Assembly (NCBI GenBank): GCA_036250195.1
Contig: JAVHZZ010000002.1
Span: forward strand, 63,819,705 to 63,883,704
Length of the DNA stretch: 64,000 nucleotides
Origin: Mixophyes australis
Taxonomy: Eukaryota > Chordata > Amphibia > Anura > Limnodynastidae
Direction: 5' to 3'
A program made the translations under genes and the position numbers. This document shows positions 34,200-44,928 of the stretch, in pieces; the first letter of the stretch is position 1; the number at the start of each line of letters is the position of its first letter. Below the pieces are notes generated by a model. The model was not told where the DNA came from, made no database searches, and saw only the letters and a program-made list of their open reading frames with translations.

Positions 34200-34573
34200 A
34201 ATAATACATAATCGTCATAGTGAGACTCATTTTTGTAATGCACGCCCAGTCCGCTTCCCTGACCAACACTGACACTATACGTTTATCCTGCATTCTCACT
34301 ATATCACCCTCTCTCGACATGCAAACCTACTTTAACTACCTATTCATTTATACCTATCCACTCCTTTGACTATCTCGCCGTCTCTTTTCCACCATCAACT
34401 ATCTTATCTACCCTCCCCTTTTTCACTCAATGTTCATCACTTTGCCACATACCGCAAATACAATATCATGACCATCCTTCAAAAATCTCCCCTCTACAAT
34501 CCACCCTAAATGCTAATTCTAAATGTCCGGTGCTGTAGAGTTTTGTGATGCCCTACAAATAAATAATGATGAT
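34200..34573 (+). repeat. L2/CR1-type LINE 3' tail
   Basis: A C/T-rich stretch ends in GTCCGGTGCTGTAGAGTTTT followed by GCCCTACAAATAAATAATGATGAT. This resembles the terminal hairpin plus short GAT repeat of amphibian L2-type LINEs and the SINEs that use them. A clearer example is at 62200-62520. Confidence 0.55.
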
Positions 34574-36376
34574 TGTGACAGGATGGACCGCCTATACCAC
34601 CCTGTCTGTTGTTGCTGGGAACTGGCTGGGCTTACTTTGCCACCGTTCCCTTTCATTATCCCAAATGTGCCCTCTTGCCGCATGAGGAGGGGCTTACAAT
34701 GCTGCCACCACTGAACTCCTTTATGGCACTCAGAACCATGTTCCTTCTGGTTAACTGTCACTGCTAGTGTATTCCTGTGCTGGTACACTTGGGCTGGTAA
34801 CTCCGGACCTCTTACTCTGAATCCGGGTTGCTGTGGATGGATCCTCCCTGGCCTATCACACTGACCAGAGCTGCATGGGTAGCAGGCAGAGCGGTGGTAC
34901 TAGAAAAGCATGGATCCAAACCTCAGACAGCCGGGGAACAGATCAGATTTAGGGTCTAATCGGCAGGTCACAGGATTACAGCAATATTGAAGAAGTTATC
35001 AAGCAGGTCTTTAAAGCAGAGTTATGTTTATTGCTAAAGTGTCCTGAAAAGGACAGTTCCACTGATTAAAGGTGTCAGTGGTCAGGTCAGATGGAACATC
35101 AGAATGATTAAATTACAAGCTCACACAGCTCACCTTTAATACAGTTCTGACATAACTCCTAGCAGAGGTAAGCCAGCCCCTGGCTCCAACCCATCTAGAA
35201 TATTCCATCAGATCTCAGAATGTAATCTATTTACACAAGCATGGATTTACATGCATTGCAAAACCACTAATACTTACATTTATCTGTGAAATTCTAGAAA
35301 CGCTGTGATGTCTGGCATCTTTCTTTTAGACGCAGGAAATGTATCAGCACGTTTTAAATTAAACCTTCCTGTCTCCAAGTGAAACCTCACACATAAATAG
35401 GCCTGATTTGCATTAGACCTTTTTGTTCCAACAGTTGCAGAATATAGATTCCCAAAAACAGGTTTAAACTTCTAACAAGTCATTTACCCACATCACAATA
35501 CACAGCAGACTTTCTAAACAAAGGTTCATTGTATCAGCTATATACATCCGAAATATGGTATTTTCCTTTAGCAAGGGTAAACAGAAAAACCAACTTGTCT
35601 ACACTGGTCGCAGAGATAACGATTCCTATCTCACAATATAAAAAAAATAAGTGCACGTGCAATTACATAAATAAGTGCCCTGCGCTATTTGCTTTAAATA
35701 AATTTTTACAAAAGTTATTTAATAGTGATCCAGTCACAATGATATTTACCAGGGTCCTATAATGAAGACCTTTAGTGAACTGGGTCTCTTTTCAACTCCC
35801 CAAGAGGGATTTTTATACTTTTTAACATAATGGCGACTTTCTTGCATTTAGAAATCAAAAAGGAATAAACCATCTAAGGGTATAGGAAATATAGGCAGTG
35901 ACATGGGCTACAAATTACATAGTTAAGCACAAATGCCTGCGGCAGAATAAATTGGAATTTGATTATTACCTGGGAACTAGGGCTGTTACATCCATGCTTA
36001 GTAATGAAAGTAAATACTTTCTAGACATGATCTTGAAATTTCCCATCTGGCAAAGTAAGCTTTACTGGTTCATTGTCAATATGTGACGTGTGTGTGTGTA
36101 TCCTTTTCTAGAGTTCTGAGTGAGGACCATGCAAATATTAACAATGCACCGACAACTAAAATATTGTGGAGTTAGTAACATATATATTACATTAGATTTA
36201 TCATAGAGCTTTAACTGTTATTTATTGTTTTTTTTATGTCAGTTAATTATTTATTATTTCAATGCATCTGAATTATAGTTTATTAAAAAGTAATGTGTTT
36301 TATCGTGTTCTGTCATTTCTTAAAGAAAAACTGAACTTTCGTGGCCTTTTAGTTAAATGTGCAAAATAGCACCCAA
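34574..36376. other. unclassified DNA, possible LTR-like segment
   Basis: Right after the LINE tail a segment starts TGTGACAGGATGGACCGCC, in the style of an LTR start, but I found no matching second copy or CA end, so it is not called. The rest to 36376 is AT-rich and has no recognisable gene. Confidence 0.35.
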
Positions 36377-36535
36377 GGGGGAATTCAATCATTACGGTAA
36401 TAGTGTGCTTAAATACCGTTATTATGGTAGATTCAACGCCTGCTTTTTGCTTGCAGCAGAAAGATGGGTTAAATTTACCGCAATAACGGTAATAGGTTTA
36501 ACGCTGCGCTAATTCGGGGGGAATTGAATTCCCCC
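36377..36535. mobile_element. MITE family C, complete copy
   Basis: The termini GGGGGAATTCAAT and ATTGAATTCCCCC are perfect inverted copies. Inside are ACGGTAATAG and its near reverse complements (TACCGTTATTATGG), so most of the 159 bp can fold on itself. A partial copy lies at 30420-30518. No clear target duplication is visible. Confidence 0.85.
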
Positions 36536-36974
36536 TAAAGAGTCTATGGAACCCTTATCCTATCTGTAATTGTTGGCTGCATACACTTCTTTAGTGAAGG
36601 TTGTGTAGTTCTTTGCATGAATCATTAGAGCTGAATGAAATCCTCTCATAATTTGAAAAATATTAGGGTTCGGTTTATCGGTTAATATTGTAATTTGGGG
36701 CATTCAGCCTATCTAGTTATATCTATTGTATGTATATGTAAGTGTAATGCATACGCATCATTTATTTGTGTGTGTGTATATATATTTATAAGTGGATACG
36801 CTGTATAACATCTTTACATGAATGGGAGGCTGTTTATTAGATCATCAGCAGATCAATCTATGATACTAGATAGGTTAGATCCTGAAAATGGTTAGACTGT
36901 TATTTTTGTTGCCCCTCTTTATATGTGTGTTTGTATTTATGTTTATATATATTTTATATATATTTTTATATATG

Positions 36975-37009
<35 letters not shown>

Positions 37010-37740
37010 CATTTTATATATATTTTGTTATTATCAGTGCGAGAAAATTGGAAATTGGATATTCAACAACACCCCCAGTCAGTGGCATCGCCCCCCCCCC
37101 GGGCCGCTCGGTCAGGCCGCTATTAGGGCCGGGGGGTAGGCCGATCGGCCGCCCCCCGGCTGCAAAATACAATTCTTTCAGATGCGGCCGCGTCAGCGCA
37201 CAGGCGGCCGCATCACATGACACGCCTCTCCCAGCCCGCGTCTGCCCCCAGTCCTTATTTTGATATCAGTAGTTTTCTTTTCCACATAAACACTCACAAG
37301 TTGAATTTCTTTATCTCTAATCTTCAGATCCCAGTCTGTGATGTTGTGGGGGGGAAGACAACCAAATTCCATGTTTCACTGATACTAACAAGGCCACAGA
37401 GCTGTAATTGTTTCCCAACTAATTTGTCTGTTAAGGTTGCACAACTCAAAGTGTTTTTTTATATTATCACCACCATTCTGCATTGTAAGCCTCCTAAACC
37501 TCCACAACACCCTTGGACACAGCCTGCTAGGGTCACGGGAAAATATTGCACCCCAAATTCAATTTTTATCTAAAAAAAACAAAAACCTGAAAATGTTGTG
37601 GTGCTTACCAAAGATGCACTTTAAACACACTGACAATTTACAGACTTAGGATTGGATGTAAACAAAAATGTTTTGCTGAAGTGAAACTTCTTTGGCAGCA
37701 CCTAGTAAAAAATCGTTTGTGGAGATGAAAATATGTAATG
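36536..37740. other. unclassified DNA with TA repeat and GC-rich island
   Basis: A (TA)n tract lies at about 36977-37004. At 37090-37215 a GC-rich segment with several GGCCG and GCGGCCGC words and long C and G runs stands out from the AT-rich surroundings. The frames crossing it (36888-37263) are dictated by composition. No gene is supported. Confidence 0.5.
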
Positions 37741-38033
37741 CATACTTGCCAACTCCCGGAAACTTGCTTCTGGGAGTTGGGGGCGTGACTGGAGGGCGGG
37801 AGGGGAAACCGTACTGAACGTCATGGGGCGGGGCCAAAATGACGCGATTGGCCTCGCCTCGCCCCGCCCCCTCCCGCCCTCCAAGATGGCGTGATTCACC
37901 GAGAATCGCATCAAATGACGCGATTCTCTGTGAAATCTTGGATCCGGGAGAAATGTCAGCTCCTCCGGGAGCCCGGGAGACTCACCCGAATTTCGGGAGT
38001 CTCCCGGACTTTCTGGGGGAGTTGGCAAGTATG
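37741..38033. mobile_element. hAT MITE with perfect 8-bp target duplication
   Basis: The 293 bp unit begins CATACTTGCCAACTCCCGGA and ends with the inverted GTTGGCAAGTATG. It is flanked on both sides by ATGTAATG (37733-37740 and 38034-38041), an exact 8-bp duplication that places it with hAT elements. The interior is CpG-rich (GGCGGGAGGGG, CGCCCCGCCCCC) and partly palindromic, unlike its flanks. The apparent frames across it are repeat artefacts. Confidence 0.92.
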
Positions 38034-38041
38034 ATGTAATG

Positions 38042-39388
38042 GAAGTGATATAATGCATTCTCCCCAAGCGCTGTTTGAATACTGCAATCCCAGTTACGTG
38101 TCAGCACCGTCTAATCCTAGCAGGTACTTGTGCAGCGCTTGTAATGAGATTGTCAAGTAAGTTCAGATCATTGAAATCCCACCAAATGCCAAAAGTTGTG
38201 ATCCCTCAGTGCCAACCCGGGATCACAGCCTGGCAAAGATACTTCATGATTATCCAAAATTACACATGACGTGTAACATGTAATGTAATTATTGAGGCTA
38301 GTCCTAAATCTATAAATGACCACCATGCTCCTATCCACAGCCCCTTGTTACTTCCTCTTCCTCAACTGTCACTGATTGACTATTGGTTGCCCAGCAATGC
38401 CCTAAATGTGAGAGAACCCCCAGTGGTGAGTTATAGTGATTGATGATTTGGGCAGATTGCAGCAAAGAGGCAGGTGTGTTAACAAGAGAAGTGACACACA
38501 TGCACAGATCAATTGGGGGACAAGTTCTGGGCATTGGGAATAGAAGTTGATCAGGAGCTGGCCACCAAGATAGCTGGTCAGAGATGTGTGGCTCTGAATA
38601 ATGGGAAAACAGCATAGATCGCACTGGTATCTGTGGGGCACCAGGAGAATAATAGGTGTACCATTAGATTACAGATTGAAATGGTGAGAGCACAAGAGGT
38701 GAGTAAAATGAAAGAGTGCAAAGGTAGAAGGAGAGAAAAGAGATAGAAGAAGAAGAGATGTAAAGTATGAGTCAGGGAATAAGAGGCAGAAAGGACAGCA
38801 GAGATACCAGATGAGTGTGTTTAGAAAAACAGTTAGATGAGACAGTGACATCAGGCATGATTGGAAGGCAATAGTATAACATAAGGCATAATACAAGGTG
38901 CACTGAGCTGGTTATACAAGTCCACAGGATGAGAAGGAGGCAGTTCAAAGTTCAAGCTAAGTGGAGCAACAGTGTGGATTAAAAGTGGGAATCCAAGCAG
39001 CATAAGAGGAATCACCAAGTCATAATACTGCAGCAGACCTGAATAAGTGTGAGAAGCAGTTCAGCATAGAGTGTCCAGGCAGTTAACAATCCAGGTGGTG
39101 AAAGATATCAGAGCTCAGGGCTGATTGTTGAATGTTGTCCTCATGTAGCAGTGTTTGCAGGTAAAAGGTTCCCCTCTTGTTCTTCTCTTGTATATCTCTA
39201 ACTGTACTAGTTAATACACTTGTAAGAATTCTCACTAGCTAACAGCCTCGTAGGCTTAAACAGTCTAATACTGCTGTTTAAATAGGTTCAAATAGCCATG
39301 TGACCACCTTCATGAGTTAACCCCCACTAATCACACACTACAAACAAAGTAATAAAATTCTTAAACAAACAATTGGAGGGTAACCGTA
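38042..39388. other. unclassified non-coding DNA
   Basis: Purine-rich on the plus strand from about 38680 to 38830. No known repeat or gene recognised. Confidence 0.5.
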
Positions 39389-39620
39389 CCATAGGACTAC
39401 AATATCTGCACAATTGATCTTTTACAGATAGCTTGAGCAGTGGTAGAATGAGATATTTACCATAGGACTACAATATCTGCACAATTGATCTTTTACAGAT
39501 AGCTTGAGCAGTGGTAGAATGAGATATTTACCATAGGACTACAATATCTGCACAATTGATCTTTTACAGATAGCTTGAGCAGTGGTAGAATGAGATATTT
39601 ACCATAGGACTACAATCTGT
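39389..39620. repeat. 71-bp tandem repeat, about 3.3 copies
   Basis: The unit starts CCATAGGACTACAATATCTG and contains GATAGCTTGAGCAGTGGTAG. Copies begin at 39389, 39460 and 39531 and are almost identical; a partial fourth begins at 39602. Confidence 0.95.
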
Positions 39621-40410
39621 TCCCTCTACAGATAGGGTTTCCTCAATGGTCCAACAGTCACAGGCATGTGGAGTGTTGCTGCTGTAGTTAGAACTGGAAC
39701 TATTGTTCTTTTTATATGTTGTTTATTATGTATAGAATGAACTTTGCAAAGTAGTTATCTGGCATTATATCGGGAAATAGTTTCGGAAATATGGCATCAT
39801 TGAGATGGCAATTAAATGCAGGCTATAGCAAAAAAATTGCTCCTAATATTATACCTACAAGCAAACACAAGAGGACTTCTGCACCCACATACCTGTAAAA
39901 AAAGCAAAACAAAAGAGGGAAGAAATCCAGCACTGAGCTGCTACTAATTAGTATGTATAAGTGATTGCAGCTGTTAAAAAAAGGAACAATGCCTAGTCCC
40001 AGGAAAAAAAATGTAAAAGCATAAGAAAACAGTATAAACTCTAAAACCTTCTGATAAACAAAATTATATCTAATGTAATATCCAAGAACCAGCTCATTAG
40101 TTCAAATGTATTTATTAAAACAAACAAATCCTATAGAACTGCAATCGTAAAAAAAAACACCACCCTTTTAAAAATATCTATACTGTAGATCTACACAGTA
40201 TAAACCTTATTGTTCAGGAGTCAGAAATACTGTAATTATCAAAACTGCAAGGAACTATTCAGTGACTTAATCCTCATATGAGAAAGAGTTCCATACTAAT
40301 TTGTATATACAATCCTCTGTGTGTAATATTACATCCAAATTAGTGCTGCTCCGTCTATTCAAAACTGTTGGTAATCGTAGCAGATTCCGATCTTAGTACC
40401 TTTAGACACT
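39621..40410. other. unclassified non-coding DNA
   Basis: AT-rich with no supportable gene. It leads into the hAT terminus at 40411. Confidence 0.5.
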
Positions 40411-40895
40411 CAATGTTCCCCCTAGGCTGCGCGTTCGCGCGTCAGCTCAGCTGCCCAAACACCGCCACACACTGGCCGCCGGTCTCTGCGCAGCCATTTG
40501 CCTCACTTGTCATGGCAATGACACGTGTTATTGTTACACGCCTGGAGACGCCGCAAGCTGTTGATGTGGCACCTTCTTTGACGCATGCTCGTGTATAACT
40601 GAGCGACAACACTGCAACTGCTGATGCTGGCATATCTATGTCAAATGGTGGATAGTAGACCGTCCAGAATTCCCGCTGATTAGATGTCTTAGATGCTGCC
40701 TGACTAGCCAGACTGAGTCGGGATGTGTCCCCACCACCCGCATATATCTAAGTGATGAAATATCATCACTGCTGCTGAATAAATCACATCTTTGAACTTG
40801 CAGACTGCAAGTATAAACTGCAAGTTGCAGTTTATACTATTAAGAAGTTCTAGTATATATATGGCCTAATATAGGTGTATAGAACCGTGTGTATA

Positions 40896-41100
40896 ATGTC
40901 AAAGAGAAAACCAGCAGAGTCTTCAAATTCATTAAAAACGAAAACTTGTTCAAGATTCAAAGAAGAGTGGCTTTCAGAACTGGTGGAAACGGAAATACCA
41001 TCATCGTCGAACAAGCAAAAAATGAAACTTGGAGAAATTTTTACTTGTAATGATGCTGGTGCTGTTGTCTGCACTGTTTGCTTTAGAGCAAATGCCACAG
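40896..41100 (+). CDS. hAT transposase, first coding exon
   Basis: Starting at ATG 40896 (MSKRKPAESSN) the frame encodes a basic N-terminus, then RFKEEWLSELVETE and a first CxxC pair (VVCTVC) of a BED- or TTF-like zinc finger. It ends after A-T plus one base of the next codon at 41100, and the next bases are GTGATA. Continuation of the zinc finger (WKLDYLKRHLNQK, with the expected histidine) is found in phase at 42196 onward. The exon end is thus defined by homology of the two halves and by a CAG|GTGATA donor-like site. Upstream in-frame codons to 40875 exist, but this methionine opens the typical hAT leader. Confidence 0.75.
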
Positions 41101-42195
41101 GTGATATGGATAATCAATCCACACAAATGGAAATTGAATTAAAGCTGGTTATAAAATAAAGTTAGGAGAGAGAGGAATGATATATCTGCCACCATCCCAA
41201 TCCTATTTGTGTTTTTAGATAGGCGGGACAACTATGACTTCCAATTATCGCTGTAAATATTGTAGGATTACAAATTCCGTCTTTATGTCTAACATATGTT
41301 ACTGAACATTCAGTGTCAGTTTCCATCACCGCAATCAATTTAGTTTGTGTCGTCAATGTCTTTTGAATTATAACAACACATTTACAGTCTGGACAACAAA
41401 GATTATTCTCTGACATTTATAGACCCCATAACATGAGCACTCTGAATATGTAATATAATGAAGAGACTTACGTGAGAAATATACCACAAAACCTCACACA
41501 ACTGCAGGGGACCAGCAATTAAGCACTTGAAACAGAGTAAGAAATTTCTTACCTTGGTGCATCGTTGATTCAAGTACCCAAAGCCAGTCCTCTTCTGTGC
41601 GTCGTATCAGGTATTATAGATTAATCTCGGCTAGGGACCTCCAATAATGTATATGGACTTTTGTAAAATTAATCCAAAAACGAAGTCTCTTCAGAATATG
41701 TTCTTTATTTATGTATGTGTTATACAGACCATTCAATTCAAATCGAATAATGGTAATTTCATATTACTTATGCAAACATTTTATGCCTTAAAACCACAAA
41801 CTAATTCGTAGATAGAGCATCATACAAGACTTTAAACCAATAATATCACTCCACATATCATGAACTATCAATATCTCCCCCTCGCCCCCCAGATATAGGC
41901 ATTGATCCAAATTAATCTTTCCACATCTTATCAGGCGCTAACTTACTGTACCTTACTGTACCACAACTTCCCTATTCCCATAATATGGAGGGCACATTTC
42001 CTTTAGATACATTACTTTTGCAATACTTTTTAGACATGTTTCTTGACATACCTTAAGCAATATGTCTATAACAGTAAAACAGCTTAATTTGCCAATATAT
42101 TTTTATGCACGTAGCTCTCTTAACTCTTAATCCTAATTTTATTTTATAACCACCTTTAATTCAACATTTGTGTGCATTGATTATCCATATCACAG
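41101..42195 (+). mobile_element. TIR insertion occupying a GT-AG intron (introner-like)
   Basis: The insertion splits the transposase gene exactly in its zinc finger. Its ends are inverted copies about 60-65 bp long: GTGATATGGATAATCAATCC at 41101 and, in reverse complement from 42193, GTGATATGGATAATCAATGC. Both continue through CACACAAATG, TTGAATTAAAG and TGGTTATAAAATAAA, with a 4-bp indel. Left flank CAG and right flank AG suggest a short duplication of AG. The first two bases are GT and the AG just after the right terminus completes a GT...AG intron. Removing 41101-42195 joins GCC-ACA-G to GA-GAG-TTC in frame (Ala-Thr-Gly-Glu-Phe). The interior has no transposase; a minus frame of 84 codons (41162-41416) is unrecognised. 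Confidence 0.75.
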
Positions 42196-43992
42196 GAGAG
42201 TTCAGCAAGGGAAAAAAGTGGGACGAATGGAAACTGGATTACCTAAAGCGACATCTCAATCAAAAAGTGAACACTGATTCAGTAATTAAGTTACGTAATC
42301 AGAAGAGCGGTGGAATTTTGTGGATGCTTACTGAAACTCTCGAAGATCGTAATGTGAGATTAGAGTTGGAAGAGCGAAAGAAGTCAACATCAGATATGGT
42401 GAAAGTGCTGACTGATAACATCATTCTAGCTATTAAAATGAACGCATCCATGCTGTGTGTACAAGATATCCACGACCATATTGCAAAATATGTTACGATT
42501 CCAGAGAGTTGGCGTAGCAAGAACTATGCTTTTGAATTTGTCGAGTGCATCAACTTCGTTGTACAAAAACAGCTCACGAATGAATTGCGACAAACGGCTT
42601 TCCACACATTGATTATAGATGAAAGTACAGATATTTCAGTTAACAAAATGCTGATTGTGTATTTTAAGGCGGACACTGAAATTGTTTATAAAACTATTTT
42701 TGCCGGTATTGTAAAGTTGACCACATGCGACAGCGTCTCAATTTTGGCAGCAATTAATCAATTCTACTTGGATTATTGCCTTTATCTACAGAAGATGGTG
42801 ATGTTTACATCAGACTGTGCATCTGTTATGCTAGGGAAAAATAATGGAGTGGCTGCATTACTGAGACGTGACATAAACCATTTGTGTGAACAGCATTGTG
42901 TCGCCCACCGAGAAGACTTAGGCATTGATGATGCTTGGAAGCAAGTTTCATTAATGCAAGATATTGAAACTTTACTTAGAACAGTGTATTTATTGTTCAA
43001 CAGGTCGTCGGTTAAGAAAGACAAGTTCGATGAATTGGCCAATGTTGCAGAGTGCGATGCTGTGGCATTTCGGCCTTTGCATGAGGTGAGGTGGCTGTCT
43101 AGACATTTTGCAGTCAGTGCGTTTGTGCGAAACTACAACGTTTTGATCGGCTACTGCACTGAACAAGTGAAAGTGAGCAACGATCTAATCACCAAGTACT
43201 GTTTGAAGAGGCTTCAAAATCCACAGTTTCGTGTGGCTTTGACAGTACTGAATGATGTTTCGGGTAAACTGTCATCAATGTGCAAATACTTTCAGAGAAG
43301 TATTTTGACAACCATTAAAGCGTTTCAGTTTGCAAAGGCCAAGATCAGTAAACTAAGGTTGCAGTATCTTTGCGAAACAGTTTATTGGAGTGATGCAAGG
43401 AAGGATATTTTCAATTTAGTTGACAGTGACGTTGACACTGCTGCAATCCCTAGATTTATCCAACTACTATGTCACCACCTAGACAGAAGATTTCCGGACG
43501 ATGAACTAAGGGAATGGCAAGCTTTTGACCATTATGCCATTGCAAAGGCTACAAATTTTGAATTTGGCAAAGACAGTGTGAAGCGTCTGATCAGAAAGTT
43601 TTCAACTGTTATACCAGATTGCCAAGAGAGTGTCATCTCAAAGATCTGACAACTTCAAATTTTTGATTGCGGAGAAAGGGAAGACTGGTTCTATTAAGAC
43701 TTTCACTGACGTTGTGAGCTATGCCCTAAAAGATGCAGATATGAAAGAACTGTCGATTCTTCTGGACATTTCTGGGACATTTCAAGCATCAAGTGAAGAC
43801 TGCGAACGTGGTTTTAGCTTAATGAACTCAATTAAAACTAAATCTAGAAACAGACTACAAGTAGATCATTTGGACAATCTAATGCACATCAGGTTCTACA
43901 ATTCCTTTGGAAATAACATTGATCTAATTGCAGTTTACAAGCATTGGACTGCACACAAGGATAGACGTGAAAAAACACCAAAAAAAGAGTAA
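42196..43992 (+). pseudogene. hAT transposase, main exon, one frameshift
   Basis: About 590 codons complete a hAT transposase. After the end of the zinc finger comes the RNase H-like catalytic region: LIIDESTDISVNKMLIVY (about 42609-42662), SDCASVMLGKNNGVAALL (about 42811-42864), CVAHREDL and the insertion helices with RWLSRHF. The C-terminal dimerisation region is clear: SSEDCERGFSLMNSIKTKSR followed by NRL (about 43790-43860). The reading frame shifts once between 43625 and 43650, where the first frame ends (VISKI, stop at 43647-43649) and the second takes over to the stop at 43990-43992. Apart from this the gene is open, so loss of function is recent. The enzyme would excise and reinsert the element by its terminal repeats in the nucleus. 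Confidence 0.88.
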
Positions 43993-44303
43993 AATAACAT
44001 TGCCTGTCGACTAACGAGGTATAGTATCAACTTGATATAAACTATTGATTTATGCTAAGGAAAAGTATATTTTAATATACTGTAATGACAGAATTGACAT
44101 TTATGATTGGGTTGTTTAATACAGTTATTTCACACAACAAATACATATTTTATCAAATACAATAAGTCTGCTACATGCCTAACTAATTAATAAAAATTAT
44201 TGTGGCTTCCGCAAGTTCCGCTCAGTCAATTTTTGCTTTATTTTTTTCCGCACACGTTATCCTTTTTTCCACCCAGCTTCCAAAAAAATTAGAGGGAACA
44301 TTG

Positions 44304-44463
44304 TTCCACAGTGATTTCTACCATCAAATAGTTGTATTCTGATGTAGTCACATATAGCACAAACCACCGGGACATATGGCTCCTTCTAAGGAGTCACTTA
44401 AACCTTGCAGGGTATGTAATGCTCCTGAAAGGAAGAAGCTCCTGAGGCGTTTCATCTGGCTCT
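44304..44463. other. short spacer between hAT and L1
   Basis: A 160 bp spacer ending in the left copy of the L1 target duplication (GTCTGACTTTTTC at 44464-44476). Confidence 0.6.
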
Positions 44464-44476
44464 GTCTGACTTTTTC

Positions 44477-44928
44477 TTTTTTTTTTTTTAAACAAGTGTT
44501 TATTAACGGTCAAAAGAAAAAAGAATTAACAGTGCAAAGGATACATGTTATATCAAACAAAATATATTCAGTACATTCGATAGTGAAGTAGAAGTCTCCG
44601 TGCTTCAGAGATAAAATAGCACAGATTCAATGAACTAAAGACCGGCATTTTTATTTTTCGAAGAAAAGAAAAGGAGAAGGAAGAGAAAGAGGAAGAAAAA
44701 AAGAGAAGGTGGAGAGGGAGATGGGGAGGTGCGTGGGAGATCCCTCTTGAGTCAGAGGCAATGAAATGGGAGAGGAACGGGTTACGTAAGGGTAGGGGGT
44801 ATGATTAGGTAAAGGGGGAGCGGTATTGGAAGTGAAACATCCAGGGGTCCCAGACCTTGTTAAAAGATTTGGCCGTGTTTCGCATTATGCTAGTCATGTA
44901 TTCCATCTTATACGTATGCCAAATCCTA
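44477..44928 (-). other. L1 3' UTR and poly-A tail
   Basis: Between the ORF2 stop and the A-rich tail lie about 450 bp. On the plus strand it contains a purine-rich block (44660-44720, GAAGAAAAGA-type), so the RNA sense is pyrimidine-rich here. Confidence 0.75.

Larger units (their letters stand above)
40411..44303 (+). mobile_element. hAT transposon (Tip100/Zaphod-like) with transposase gene
   Basis: Left end CAATGTTCCCCCTAGGCTGC; right end in reverse complement CAATGTTCCCTCTAATTTTT. The CA(A/G)TGTTCCCTCTAA start is the one I associate with the Zaphod/Tip100 branch of hAT. Between them lies one transposase gene on the plus strand, split by a 1.1 kb insertion and one frameshift. The left subterminal region is GC-rich (40430-40560). 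The 8-mers flanking the ends (TAGACACT and TTCCACAG) do not match convincingly, so the target duplication has decayed or the ends are mis-set by a few bases. Confidence 0.88.

Noticed and set aside
34574..36376. LTR-like start TGTGACAGG
   Set aside because: No second copy, no CA end and no primer site were found in the window.
37014..37263. GC-rich frames possibly marking a CpG-island promoter
   Set aside because: No transcript or downstream gene is visible, and the GC-rich block is short and looks like a repeat fragment.
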